Counted from the stretch's first letter, positions 24,057 through 37,377 are shown. The stretch is 64,000 nt of DNA from Megalobrama amblycephala (GCF_018812025.1 NC_063050.1:8495539-8559538); one strand, 5' to 3'. Translations and numbers: made by a program. Notes: generated from the sequence alone by a model not told the origin.

Positions 24057-24455
24057 TTAAATGTTAGCGTAAACTGTATTAGTATCAGAGGGGATTGTGG
24101 GTAATTGTGGAGTGGCATAGACTGTTTTAGGAAAATCAGAGGGGTTTGTGAGTAACTGATTATTGCACTGTTTATGCCACTTCACAGCAGGGTTTATGGG
24201 TAATCGGGCAGTATCATAAAGAGTGCTACAAGAATCAGAGGGTTTTATGGGTAACTGGGTGGTTTTGCAGTCAGTGTGAAGTCTGGTGTCTTTAATCTCC
24301 TCATACAGCGTTTGATGAACCTGAGAATGAGAAATTATTCACAGCTTTTGATTAAAGTCATTCATTCAAACACAATCTGATCAACAGTGTGACTTTACAA
24401 ACCGCTTCACTGTTTTCTGTTCCAGGTTCAGATATTTCAGAGGCTAAATCAGAAT
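24057..24455 (-). pseudogene. Orphan cytoplasmic-tail exons, duplicate of PL4 tail
   Basis: Two exons, 24403-24455 and 24057-24320, match the last two exons of PL4 in length, phase and sequence. They encode DSDLASEISEPG... and then a tail with TLYEEI, TLYDTA, TVYATP and the terminal TVYANI. Both frames are open and the splice sites are intact. No V, stalk or transmembrane exon of this type is visible between here and the 25.35-kb transposon, and PL3 upstream already has its own tail. The copy sits in a duplicated block (23460-24800, equal to 42650-44010). I call it a pseudogene fragment; use as an alternative last exon of PL3 cannot be excluded. Confidence 0.65.
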
Positions 24456-24469
24456 CTGTAAAAAAATAA

Positions 24470-25290
24470 ATATACTACATTAAATATAGTAATAATGATA
24501 ATAATAATTGACATTTAATAATAGTATATAATGTTTCAGTGACACTCAAGATACCAGACTAGCACATGTTTCTCAGTGCACTGACTAGTTGTGACCAGCA
24601 GGGGGAAGCAACATCTTTCTATTCACTCATTCCACAGACAACAATGTGAATCACTGACAAACTTCAGACATTATCAGAGGCTGATCTCCATCTTGGTGGA
24701 CCCACAGATGATCTTGGCAAGAACCGCCGGCATTCTAAAGCCTGCGCCTTAAATCTGTCTACTGCAGCGCTGCCTGTTTCTGAGGCTGTGCCGTTCTCCT
24801 CAGTGCTGCCTGTTATACCCTCTCTGTCATGATTCCTGTCTTGTGTTGCCCTGATCTTGAGTGGTCTTTTATGTTCCTGTTTTATACCATGTTTTGTAGT
24901 CCTTTGTAGTTTTTCTTCTTGATTAAATCTTTGATTTTTCCCAGGTGTGTCTGTTCACCAATCACCAGTGTTTCTCAAGTCCCTGGTCTGGTGTTTCCTC
25001 CCATAGATGTTACGTGTGTGCTGTAAGCATTCAATTCAATTAATTATAACTAAAGGGGTAATTAAATTACAGTGATTAAGAAGAGAATCACCTGTAAATG
25101 ATTCAGAATTAATATTTAACACTTCATCAATTATATAATAATATTTTATTATGATTACTGATATGAGCAAAGGTAGCCGAAACCTTTAGTTTAAGGCAGT
25201 AATTTGAAACACAGCACAAGACACTTGTATGCGTGAAAAATCAAACAAGACATTGAACTACTTCTATGATTACAGGAAACTAAGGCTATC
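24470..25290. other. Duplicated flank and transposon-like remnant
   Basis: 24470-24820 is shared with 43650-44005, including a block beginning near TGATCTCCATCTTGGTGGAC that looks like a decayed coding piece of a retroelement. After 24820 the two copies differ. I see no gene. Confidence 0.5.
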
Positions 25291-25293
25291 TAA

Positions 25294-25295
<2 letters not shown>

Positions 25296-25320
<25 letters not shown>
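25296..25320. repeat. (CA)n microsatellite
   Basis: Short CA run about 30 bp outside the left end of the 2.7 kb inverted-repeat element. Confidence 0.9.
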
Positions 25321-25324
<4 letters not shown>

Positions 25325-25353
25325 GTGAGTTATGAAGAAAGTCTGCAGTACTA

Positions 25354-27658
25354 GGTCCGTGTACGTTTTGATAGTTTGTTTTCCAATTTGAAATGAAATA
25401 CGCAGAAACGAGAAAACGGTCGTTTCCCGTTTTTTCGTTTGTTAAAAAAAACGGGAAAAAGAGATTTTGACTCGATTTTCGTTTTTTCGGGTCACGGATA
25501 GAAAATGGAAACACGACTTCAAAACTCGTTTTCCACATGTGGGCGGTCATTACACGCCCCTTTCAGCCGATTGGTCAATCAAATCTGAACCAGTGAGGTC
25601 ATCTTCAGTTCGTTCAACAAAATAACAGTCCTCTGCCGCTATATCAGTAGATGTCATAAATCGGCTTTCTTCTGTGCAACCTAACGCGTATTTCACAGAA
25701 ATATTTATTTCAGAAATGTTAATCAGCACACAGACTGTTGTAATGCTGTTTGTAGTTTAATATGCATAGTGAAACTGCACTACCCACACACAGAGGAGCG
25801 GATGAAAAGCACAGATTAAAAAAAACTACGGTTTTTATTTTATTCTATTTTGAATAAATAGAATAAATCACAATAAATAAGTAGTGTAAGCAATTTGGAA
25901 AAACGAACAATTGCTCATCTCTCTTTATTTATTTATTTTATATAGCCTAACATTGCCTGCTGAATTATAGGCTAATGTTAATAGCCTGGTTAAAAGATTG
26001 AGGGAATATGTAAAGATCAAACATTAAAGATCAAAATTACAGCTACATAGCTATTTTAGTTATGACAAAAATAATATATAAATGTTAAGCCAAAACAAAT
26101 TAATTTAAAGCTGAACTAAAAACAGAAACCGGCGTTATAACTACCTCTCTAATTTGACACAAATCCAAATGTTTCAGTATTCACGATTTGGAGGCTAAAC
26201 TATATTTATTATTTAAACGCTTTTATTGTAGCCTACACAGACTACTTAAAATGAGCAGTATAACTTTTTAGATTTGGTTGAATGTATGTTATTTTGACAG
26301 TTAACAGGCTGTGATGTCAAGTTACTAAAACTGATGTTGTGTGTGCGTGAGGCGCCGACGCGTTCACTTGAATTTTCTTATAAAAGCGGAAACAACTTAA
26401 AATACTCAGACATTTATGGTCAAATATATGTAACACCATTCGAATCTGTGAAGGGTTAAATAGGCCTATTATTTTTGTACACTCACAATAAAAACAAAAC
26501 ATTGTTCGTAAAATAAAGAAATTTTCTGCCGTCTCAGGGAAAAAATGCGACAATATGAGTGTCGGTTCATTTTTGAGAAGTTCACAGAAAGGAAACCTTT
26601 CATTTTGGTAATATGTTAATTAAGTGAAATAAATTTCGCGCATAGACATAGGCTATTTATTCCTTTTATATAATTGAATCATTTGTTGTTCACAGAAGCG
26701 CGGCAGGTGCGTGATGATGATGAATCCTCATGTTCTGTTGTTTATTCTGCTATTTGTTCATGTAGGCTAAAACTAAATCCCTGGGATTTTTTTAATGATT
26801 CACAGACATTTATCAAATTTCGTTTAATTCTAATTTACTATAATCTTGTCGGTTAATGAAATGATGATGATCGCATCAGTTGAAAGTCAGGGGGAAAAAA
26901 CAGAAATTATATTGACAAGGCAACAATAATTTTCGTTTAGTTTAAGTTTTTCAAAACATCCACAGAACTGCATACAGTAAATTTTCCCGCTGTTTAAGCC
27001 ACGAATATTTACAAAATAAAATAATTACAAAAATGATAAAAGATAATAAAATAATTACAAAGATAATAAAAGTTCTATGTTTAATATACGAGAGTTTTTG
27101 TTTTGCTGTTGTCCACTAAAGCAATTGACGCAGAATCGCCAATAGCCGTTAAATTGAAATTGAAAGTAAAATGTTCAGGGCCATTTATAGCTAATTCGTT
27201 CAAAAGCGAAGGAAAGACAGAAAAAGTGAGGATAGCAAGTAAACTGTGACATATAATAATGTTCACTGTGTTCATAAAAGTGTTTAATTTAAGAGATAAA
27301 ATCTGTATGACCATTTATAAGCTAAGGAAAACTAAAAAGCCCCCCGATGGTGATACCGTTATTAGGTGTTGCCACCTAGTGGATAGCCTATTTTCTAATA
27401 TGACTGCATAGTCTAATGCGTCTGCTAAATGATTGAACTTAAATGTATAAAATGTAAACAAAACATTAAAATAAGAAAAAAAAAAATGAGTGCAGCCACT
27501 GATCTATAGAGAATAGTCTATGTAGCTATAGCCTATTGATCGGTGGTATTAGCCCAAAGGATGTCATGTGCTTGGTAACAGATGTTGAGGCATTTACATT
27601 TTACATTTTAAAAACACAATGACAGCTTAAAAACAGACTTAATTATGTAGTTTTTTAA

Positions 27659-27690
<32 letters not shown>

Positions 27691-28054
27691 TCTGTGCAAA
27701 CATATTTCTGTGAAATACGCGTTATAGGTTGCACAGAAGAAAGCCGATTTATGACATCTACTGATATAGCGGCAGAGGACTATTATTTTGTTGAACGAAC
27801 TGAAGATGACGTCACTGGCTCAGATTTGATTGACCAATCGGCTGAAAGGGGCGTGTAATGACCGCCCACATGTGGAAAACGAGTTTTGAAGTCGTGTTTC
27901 CGTTTTCTATCCGTGACCCGAAAAAACGAAAATCGAGTCAAAATCTCGTTTTCCCGTTTTTTTAAACAAACGAAAAATCGGGAAACGACTGTTTTCTCGT
28001 TTCTGCGTATTTCATTTCAAATTGGAAAACAAACTATCAAAACGTACACGGACC
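25354..28054. mobile_element. 2.7 kb DNA transposon with ~350 bp inverted repeats, no transposase seen
   Basis: Left end GGTCCGTGTACG and right end CGTACACGGACC are inverted; the arms stay paired for about 350 bp (to roughly 25700 and 27700) and include a conserved CCACATGTGGGCGGTCATTACACGCCC-like stretch. The element is flanked by a 6-bp duplication, GTACTA (25348-25353 and 28055-28060). The 2 kb interior is AT-rich with no recognisable transposase frame and a poly-T run near 27661-27689. Superfamily is not identified; 6-bp duplications narrow the choices. Confidence 0.8.
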
Positions 28055-28060
28055 GTACTA

Positions 28061-29490
28061 GTACAGTCTAATATCGCAACACGAGAAAATCACAAAAGCA
28101 GAGCTGGCTTGATTCTGCCTAAGAGGATTTTCACCAGTTTCCAGCAAGAGAGAGAGAATTTGCACTTCATTATCGACATGGTTTAAGTTACTGTTAATGT
28201 TCTCACTCAGCTCCAATTTAATTCAACTCACATTTATTTGTACCCTATAGCTCTATAGAGCCATTATTTGAATAATTCAATTTAATATTAAAGTTAGAAA
28301 TGCATGAATACGATACATTTTTATGTGTTTGGATATATATTCGTTAAACACCCCCATGTTTATTCTGTAATGGTTTGCTCCGTTTTATTATTGGACTGCC
28401 TTGGCGCCTTTTGTTTTTGGCGCCCCTTAGTGAGAACGAAAGAAAGACGGAGCTACACAGTTTTTTGACCGGAGTTTATTTTCTTTCTGTTTATTGTACA
28501 AGAACATTCAGTAAACTATTGAAATCTGAACGAAGACCCGAGTCAATTCTTTGCCCGAGAACAACGAAGATTATTGCTATTACAAGCTCTTTTCACAGCA
28601 CATATCATTTGAAAGCAGCTTGACAGAGAATGCATGTCAACATTACAGTTTAGAGTGATCTGTTATCAGAGGTGACTGTGTCCATGTCGTTCCACACCCG
28701 TAAGACCTTCGTTCATCTTCAGAACACAAATTAAGATATTTTTGATGAAATCCGAGAGCTATGTGACTCGTGCATAGACAGCAATATAATCAACACTTTC
28801 AAGGTCCAGAAAGGTACTAAAGACATCGTCAAAACAGTCATGTGACTGCAGTGGTTCAAACTTAATGTTATGAAGTGATGAAAATACTTTTTGTGTGCAA
28901 AAACAAAACAAAAATAATGACTTTATTCAACAATTTCTTCTCTTCTGTGTCATTCTCATGTGCTTTTTACGTTCAGCGCCTCCAGGTTCTACGTCAGAAC
29001 GGCGGCTTAGTATTGGCTGACACTTATCACATGATCAGCACGACGCAGGAGCCGGCCAATAAGGAGTCGGCGTTCTGGAAGTGCTCTGTCAAACAATGAG
29101 AAACTGCCCATGTTACAGGAGAATGTGAGGACGGCTGCGTTCTAGCACAGTTTGTGTTCGCCTGTCACAAGGGACAGGGAGTGACATAGATTATTAAAAT
29201 CTCAAAGACTAGAAATAGACAGTGACATCTAGTGGACACACGTGCAAACAGCAGCAGTTTCCATGGCAACCAAATAAACACTGCTGATTGATACGGCATA
29301 ATTTTCAGTTATCATTTAGCTGTGCTGATCTGTTGATTAAATGTCATTTATTAATTTATTTTTAATTTAATACGTTATAATTTGGTAAGAAATGTAAAGA
29401 AAGGCTGAAAGTGTGATGAAGTTCTCCTTTAAAAGGAGCTCAGCTGAGTTTTCACAAGAATTACTCAAGATCTTTTTCAGGAACAAAATG
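28061..29490. other. Intergenic DNA with MITE-type repeat
   Basis: The block around 28670-28960 (TTCCACACCCGTAAGACC... to ...TGACTTTATTCAACAA) shares its core word CGTAAGACCTTCGTTCATCTTC in opposite orientation with the small element at 54616-54764, so it is a dispersed fish repeat. The rest shows no coding exon that I can support. Confidence 0.45.
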
Positions 29491-29497
29491 TTCATGT

Positions 29498-29503
29498 TTT
29501 ATT
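29498..29503 (-). promoter_or_regulatory. Possible polyadenylation signal of PL3
   Basis: First clear minus-strand AATAAA after the PL3 stop, about 520 bp downstream; it gives a 3' UTR of plausible length. Confidence 0.4.
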
Positions 29504-30021
29504 ACATCAGTGGAGAGTCAATGTTCTGAAATAAACATTATTCAGGCTTCACAACAGACACTCACAAAGCTCAGATGTGCTTTTATGTGCATTTCAGCTT
29601 TCCATAATCCATTCATATCACATTACAAAACAATATCACAACTATTTTTTTAGGTTATCAGGCTGTTAAAATGAGAACTGAGAAAAAAACAACAGTTGCT
29701 GTATTTCCCAAGTTTGTTTATAACATTGAGCACAGCTGCATATTCTGCTTTAATTTCACTTTTGTCTCTGAAATATTCAGTATTTAATTACATCAAACTC
29801 TGACCAAAAGTTTGATCATTTTTTTCATTGTCATCTGCAGAACAAAACGCTGTGCTGTAATTTAAACATTCATCAGACTTCATGCCGACAGTCGAATAAC
29901 TTAAATACAAGGCAAAGAAGCATCACTGAAGACTAACAAAAAAACACCAAACACACAAACTTAACACCAAAGACAAGATGATAAAAACATTCAGCTCATT
30001 TATATTCTCTGCTGTGGCTCT

Positions 30022-33000
30022 TCAAGCAGTGAGATGATTGACAGCAGCGTATTCAGTGTAATCCTGATCATTCCTGAAACTGACACTGTCAGGACAGTCT
30101 GATCTCTTATGGAAATTCACCACTGCGTAATTCAGATCCTCAGCAGATGCGATGCGGCACTGAGAGTCACCAGAGACTTTCTCAACTGTAGCGTAAACAC
30201 AGATAGAGGAATCAGAGGGGCTTGTGGGTAATTGTATGTCTTTAATCTCGTCATAATCACAACCAGTGTTAGAAACCTGAGGAGAGACAGAGAAATGATT
30301 TACAGCTCTGAAGATCTTCAGGATGGAAGGCATTAGAGATTAATATCATTTTATACAGTAACTGGACTCACCACTTCATGTTTTCTTGGTCCAGTCTGAG
30401 ATGACGAATCACCACCTGATAAAAACAAGCATCTTAAATTAATGATGTTATATCACATTTCAACACTGAAGTCTTGTTTAAATGTTTTCACACGTCATCA
30501 AATATCTTTTGCTCATGTCTCATTGTAGCCTATAGGTGGCGACAGAAAGTGGGAAAACAGATCAAGAAATCTCAGTATAAAGAGTTTCTGCATATAAAGA
30601 AGTTAAGAAGGAGTTTTACCTCGAGACTGATGCTTCTTACAGAGAAACAGTAATAAGAGTCCAGCGATGATCAGAACCAGAAGAACCAGAACCAGAACCA
30701 GAGGGAGGATCAGAGAAGAGCCTGAAAACAAGAGAAATAATCTTTGAACATGATCACTTTCAGCTAAATATCAGATCAGATCATGGGAGTAGCTTTACGT
30801 TTGGAATAGGATTGACCAGACCATGATACTGGATTTCAAGGATGCCAGGTATCACATTGTACATTCATGCGAACCGTTTAAATAACAATTGTCTTGTCCT
30901 GTGCATCAGTTGCTCTTGTATATAACTAAATGTACCAGCCAGTTTGTCATTAAAAACATTTTGAACCATATGTAACAGCAAGTAGTGTGTGTAAAAATGG
31001 AATTATTCTTCCCTTAAATCAACATATTTTCCACTATGGAATGCCAAAGCTGCCGAAATAAATAAATAAATACATAAATAAAGAAAGAAATGTAAAAATA
31101 ATGCATCCCTATGCATAATTGTATTTTTCTACATTTATTTTTTTTTTCTTTTATTTATACATTTTTTTTTATTTCCATGTTTATTTATATAGCCTATGTA
31201 TTTTTGTCAATATTTGAAGAGATGCAAAAGCCACTAAACACCACCTCCGTCAAAAATGAGATATGATACTGAGTGAATGCTCTCCGCACATTGTATACGT
31301 TCATTAAATACTTTCTCTTCAAATCCGCTTAATCCCAGCATCAGCCCATTCAAAATACTGGTTCGTAGGCAGAAACCATTAAACGTCACTTCCCTTTGTC
31401 AGCAAAAGTCTCTAAGTCCACAGAACAACCAATCAGAAGACATGAATCAAATCATATGACTTCAAGATGAATGACGGTGGTTAAGCCGGCTTTCAATTGC
31501 TGAGCTGAAATTTTTATCATGTTTTGTCCATTGTTACAGTGGCATTGTTACAGAACAAGAAAAAAAAAAGTTTTCGAAGCAGCTATTTGTCATTGACAAA
31601 TCAGAGATGACTTTATTCATAACCAATAAAACTGCATTTGGCTTTTATGTGATCTAAAACAACATGGAGCAAAATACAAAGCTCACGTTGAAGGACTTTC
31701 TAAAACACTGGATGTGGTTTAATGTAGGCCTACTAAGACTGTGATACTGGAGGACAAAATTCAGCACACACCTTATTAATAAAGCATATAGATGAGCAGA
31801 AGAGCCCAGAATATGAAAGCAATGAGGTTAATAGGATATCTTCCTCCCATAGAAAACCGTTATGAAGAAAACGTTCAATGCTAAATAAATATAAATGTAT
31901 GACGTGTATTTTTATGCCCTATAATATAAAACACAGTACAATATAAAAGTAATATAAATGTTTACACTGTAACATGATATTAGAATGTTTAGATCAAATT
32001 ATGTGTTCTGGTAAACACTGTTACAAAAAACAAAAACTGACATAAAAGCCAAGAGAACTGCCCAACTAAATGAGACACTGACCACCATAATGGCGACCAG
32101 ACATTTCTGATAAACATCAACATCTAAACCTGTTAATTCTCAAAAAGAACTGCAGATGAATGACAGAAATAAAGTCAGTCTGGTTTATAATAAGAGAGAT
32201 TTAATGTCTTTTCAGTTGATTTAATCTAAGGTTGTGGCTGAAGTCAGTTGTAGTTTTTGTGTTTCTCTTTTCTTCAGTGATTCTGCTCGTTATCATCAGC
32301 TGTCCTCAATAATTGAACAATCATCACTCAATTAATCACTTAAGTATCTAATTAACTCTAACACTGCTTTAACACCCTGCTGGTGGTTCCCACATGAACA
32401 CAGAGGGGTGTTAATTTAACACTGTGAATTTACTGTGTTGTGTAAGTTGCAAAGGCATGTCCGCACACCTCCTGCATTTTGTTTGGTCACACCATAAGGT
32501 GTCACTGTGGCCTCAAAGCTTCACCTTTGCCACTCTGAGCTCGACTGCTATAAAAATACACCCCGCTCATTAGCATACAGAAAAAGAAATGTAGAAATAA
32601 ATAAATGTGAAAATAAATAAGTGTATAAATATATAAATAAATAAGTAACTAAATAAATAAATAATTAAATAAATAAATTAGGATATAGATAAAAGTGGAA
32701 ATACATGTATAAATAAATGAATAAATAAATGTGGGAACAATACAATTATACATAAATAAGTAAACAATTACACATTTAAAAATTAAAATATACATTTTCT
32801 ACATTTCTTTATATATTAATTTTTGCATTAATTTATTTGAGTTTTTTTTAAAATATACATTTCTTTTTACATGTATTCATATATTTATTTATTCATTTAT
32901 TATTTCCGCAGCTTTGGCATTTCATTATGAACCACTAAAATGCAGATTAAACTCAATAAGCAAATGAGAATGATTTGGTTATTACTGCTATTTATTTTTA

Positions 33001-35608
33001 CATATTAACTATTTAAAATTTAATGACTATTTAAAAACTAACTATTTAAATATAATATTATTTATTTATTTTACAGTTGAAAATATAATTTATTTTAATG
33101 TTTAATGTAATGCTATAAGGGGTCAGGCCTCCTCACAAACTACACCCATTGATCAGGTTTGTATTTCAGCACAAGATCACCTGCTGATGAAGATGTTGTT
33201 GTTGATGATGACGATGATGATGATGAAGATGATGATGATGATGATGATGTAGTTTCTGGAAAGTCTGTATATAAAACAATGAAACAATGCATTTCAAAAT
33301 GATTTTTGACACACTTTTCTCATGATACAGACACTTGTTACTGATGTCATTCATACATTCACTACCCAGAATTCATGTTTGCTGACACACAGACACTTAG
33401 AAAACGGAATCATAAACTGTTTCTGGAGCTTAAGCCTGTGGTTTCACACTGAATAATACAGTACAGCAGTGTTACTGGATGAACACCATTTACTGCAGTT
33501 AACTATAGTACAAGTGTGGTAAAAAGACTCACAGAAGCAGTAAAACCTGCACTTCTACTGTATCCATATGACCACACCTGTACTACAGTTAAAACTGCTG
33601 TAATAATGTGTCCAAATTACCACAATAATTCTGCAACACCAAACACTGTAGTGATACTAGATTAACACAGACAACTACACACTAGATGCTTTCAAACTGT
33701 GAGATCTCCAGGTCCTGCATTAGAATAGTGCAGTAGAATAAAAAACACGCACACACCCGAAGCAGATTGGGAGTTAGGTGCCTCGCCTGTACTAAGACTT
33801 AAACCCTCAATCTTCAGATTACATGTCCGACTCTCTAACCATTAGGCCACAGCTGCCCCATCAGCATCATTGTTCTACACAAAGCTGCACTTTTAATTGC
33901 ACAGACTGTAATCATGTGACCTGCAGTTTGTTTTTATACTTCCTCTTTTTAACTGCATTTTGTTTTAGACAGACACTTCCTTTTTTAATTGCAGTTTGTG
34001 TTTCTGCTTTATTAATCAGAAAGAACATCTAATTCATCTGGAATAAAATCAGCTTCAAACCTCAGTGATTTTAAGCAACATGATAAATAAGATGAACAGC
34101 ATGTTATAGAAAATCACCTGTACCTGTAACATGGATCAGGACTCGTGTGATGAAGCTCTTGTGTCCTTGATCAGACTGAACTCCACACCAGTATTCTGAA
34201 TCTTGTTCAGTCACATGACTGATGCTTCCCGTCAGGAGCTGCTCTTCTCTGTCATCATACAGCTGGATCTTTCCCTCAGGACTCCATCTTCTGCTCTCCT
34301 TCACAGACGTCTCTTCAGCACAGAGATCAGCTCCAGATCTCCAGCAGAGAAACTTCACATCACTAATGTGGGATTGTGGGTATTTGCAGCTGATGTTCAC
34401 AGATCCTCCTGCAGCAGCTGATAGACTGATGCTCTTCACACAACAATCATCTGTTTCAGATCCAAATCAAGAGCAGCAATGTTACAATGACCAGATATAT
34501 TCATGGATTCTGTCAAATAATGCAGAAATGAATGAAAGCGTCTCACCGTCTCTGATGATCAGATTAAACTCAGAGAAGAAACTGTATTCTTCAGAAACTT
34601 TGACTATAATATAATATTCTCCAGAGTCGTTCTCATTCAGATCTCTGATAAACACACGTAAGAGACCTGCAGATCTGTCATCCTGAACGGAGAATCGTCT
34701 GTCCTGTTTCCATTCTGCTGCTCTGATAGCGATCGTTACAGTAAAACATTGACCTCCAGTTTTACAGATGTTTATCAAAGGACTCGCTTCTTGCTTCTCA
34801 TATTTGAAGTTTATAATGACGTTTCCTCCTGAATATCCTCTCACTCTCCTGATTGGTTGATCTGTTGAACACAAACTCAGATCATTTGTCATTTTGTTCT
34901 CAATATAAACACATATCTGCTCACTTTACTGCAACATTTATGAATGAAGATTATGAGTGTAAATCTTACATCAGATCAAAAGGTTATTAATGGAGTCTTT
35001 TATGAGTTTCACAAGTGAACGGCAGTAATTACAGTCAGTGTTGAGTATCGTGATGTTGTGGAGATCATCATGGGTTTGAGGCTCTCAGTTACTCACCTCT
35101 TATAACCTTCAGATTCACTTCAGTGTATAAATCTTTTCCAGCTCTTTCAGTTCCACACCAGTACGTGTCAGAATCCAGTTCAGTCAGATCTCTGATGGTC
35201 ACAATGAAGACTGCTGATCTTGTGTCGTCATACAGAGAGAATCTTCCAGAACGAACCCATTTATATTTCTCATCAGTCCTGATTTGGTCTATGCACCACT
35301 GTCCTTTACAAAAATACTTTATATATGTTGCATATCCTTCATAATATTTGCATGTGATCGTGACTCCTCCTCCTGAATATCCCGTCACACTGATGGAGCT
35401 CACGACTCCTACAACAAACCAGCATCAAATACACTTTAATATATTTATGAGACTACACAGAAATGAACTTTCTTCAGCAGTCACTAGAACATCATGAAGT
35501 GAAGTGAAAGACTCTCCTCATCAAATCTGTGCTGTTTTTAGTGATTTACTCTGAGTTCAGATTCTTACCAGGAATCATCAGCAGAGTGAAAGTCAAGATG
35601 ATCTTCAT
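30022..35608 (-). CDS. PL3: three-Ig-domain CD300/pIgR-like membrane receptor with ITIM/ITSM tail
   Basis: Eight minus-strand exons: 35569-35608 (signal), 35097-35408 (V1), 34547-34861 (V2), 34124-34450 (V3), 33181-33264 (Ser/Thr stalk), 30620-30721 (transmembrane), 30372-30415 and 30022-30276 (cytoplasmic). Phases agree throughout; about 492 residues. V1 has ITCKY, KYFCKGQWC and DTYWCG. V2 lacks the canonical cysteines (FKY, EYYI) but keeps CKTGGQC; V3 is canonical. The stalk is mostly Ser/Thr and ends SSSAG at a CAG|GTGATC donor. The membrane segment is a Leu/Val/Ile run followed by CKKHQSR. The tail has CDYDEI, CVYATV, LNYAVV (ITIM, LxYxxV) and TEYAAV (ITSM, TxYxxV), so an inhibitory receptor recruiting SH2 phosphatases is likely. 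The join from stalk to transmembrane exon spans 2.46 kb of repeats and is the least certain step. Confidence 0.7.
31036..32928. mobile_element. Inverted-repeat element complex in the PL3 intron
   Basis: ATGGAATGCCAAAGCTGCCG (31036) is matched by an inverted copy CGCAGCTTTGGCATTTCAT (about 32906-32925). Both ends run into AT-rich (AAAT)n-like sequence. Between them, about 31990-32410 is a piece of the palindrome family seen at 14 and 20 kb. No transposase is visible. Confidence 0.5.
33750..33860 (-). repeat. tRNA-derived SINE fragment
   Basis: Read on the minus strand it starts GGGGCAGCTGTGGCCTAATG and continues with GTTAGAGAGTCGG and a degenerate B-box (GGGTTTAAGTCT), the polymerase III promoter layout of a tRNA-derived SINE head. 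It is too degenerate to be a functional tRNA gene. Confidence 0.6.
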
Positions 35609-35749
35609 TCTTCTCTCTTATTAAATGATCTTCTCTGTTGTCAGTAGATTCAGTTCTTCTGAAGCTCTCGATGTGTGTTCAGATGAGTTTTGAGTGTTTC
35701 TTTCCTGGTTACATGTTTAACATGAAGTGCTGAATGTGACGGAGACGCC

Positions 35750-35757
35750 CACTTCCT

Positions 35758-35759
<2 letters not shown>
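35750..35759 (-). promoter_or_regulatory. ETS/PU.1-like box of PL3
   Basis: Minus-strand AGAGGAAGTG, 142 bp upstream of the PL3 ATG; the next bases are the GA tract and then a LINE. Confidence 0.5.

Positions 35760-35795
<36 letters not shown>
35760..35795. repeat. (GA)n tract at 3' end of LINE copy 2
   Basis: GA tract between the PL3 ETS box and the 3' end (ATTTGAATTTTAAG) of the older LINE. Confidence 0.9.
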
Positions 35796-35798
<3 letters not shown>

Positions 35799-37333
35799 TG
35801 AATTTTAAGTTAACCTTTATTATTATAAAAGATTTACTATTATTATAAAAAAATTACAAATGATTTACATAAACAGAAAACTAAAACAATTTTTAAAAAA
35901 CCAAACAAACAAACAAACAAAAAAACGTTAAAACCAATTTGTCATACAGTGCGCATAATTCTTCATTTAATCCCCATAATTCTATGAACTTTGGTAGAGA
36001 TTTCACCAACTTATAGTATGCATACTCCACCCTCAAATGAGAAGCTACAAAACCTAAAACCATAGCCACAACAAATGACCAATTTTGCAGTGCCAGATAA
36101 AAAAAAAAAATCTTTTGAACAATACTGTGGCCCAAAAATGAACAATTGAAAAGAAAATTCTTCACCCAGTGACAAGAACCAATTACTAAATGAATGAATA
36201 AGTTTAACCAAACATGAACACTGTACAAAAAGATTTCCGCCTCAGAACAAAAAGGACATCCCACCACAACATATATATATATATCCATGCCCCTCCACCC
36301 ATTAATTTAGGACAACTTCATAGTGTGCTCTCAAGTCCTTGAATATCTCTGCAGTTCACTGTTATAAAAAACGGATTGATTTCACCACTTCTTTGGCTCA
36401 AATCTCACACATTACTTCTCAGGATCTGTCCCAGCTTATTACACCCAGCCGCTGACAGTCGAGCTCGCATATTTTCAGAAGACAACACTCTTGAAGGTAA
36501 AGAGGAGTTCAAAAACAGTGGTTCCTTTAATAACCAAGACCAGCAGGTAGTCACATAGTGACAGTAGTCACATGAATCACATATGATCCTCCTTCATGTT
36601 TTATTCGAAAGGAGACTGTAACCAATTTAGCACATGTACGTCTGCAAGATGTTTGTTTAAGATCACTTCATCTGGAAAGCATCTGCTGTGTACAAACAGC
36701 TGAAAGACGTCTTTAAGATGTTCGTTTTACATACACTCTAAGTCATAAACATCTTAAAGACAAATTCGAAACATTTATTTGACATCTGACAGGAACATCC
36801 TATTGCAGATGAACAAACACTCTAAAAATATGTCTTCCAGTGTAAACATGTACATCAAATAGACGTCTCTGAGATGTATGTGTGCTATCAGGGTACCATC
36901 AGGTGATTTTAAAAACACGTAAACCTGTCTCCAAAAAGACATAACATGCTTCAATCCCGGGATTTTACACACCAGACAAATCACTCTGAAGTCTGAACAG
37001 ACTCACAATCTTGTCAAAGAGCAGTAATTCATGCTCTGATACGTCATCAGAGGTACAGCGACACATTTGAAATCACTAGTTTACTAGATGTATATGTAGC
37101 TTTGTGTCAGTCACTTGATTAATAAGATGTTATTCATTCTGGAAATATTCTCATGGCCTTCATTCTCTAGAACATCCTCCACCATCACTCTGTTCTCCGG
37201 CACACACCTAAAGCCACTGCACAGAGAAATGGATGGTGTCTCTGTGTGGATCCCCATCCTCCTATCCTCCTATCCTCTTACACTACTCACACTTTTCTCA
37301 CAAAAATTGTATCAATACCAAACCATGCCAAAG

Positions 37334-37377
<44 letters not shown>

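Noticed and set aside
28375..28623. Short plus-strand frames between 28.3 and 29.1 kb as genes
   Set aside because: They overlap dispersed repeat sequence and show no domain or conserved partner in the window.
33750..33860. Functional tRNA gene
   Set aside because: Only the polymerase III box layout is present; arms do not pair well and the B-box is degenerate, so a SINE head is more likely.
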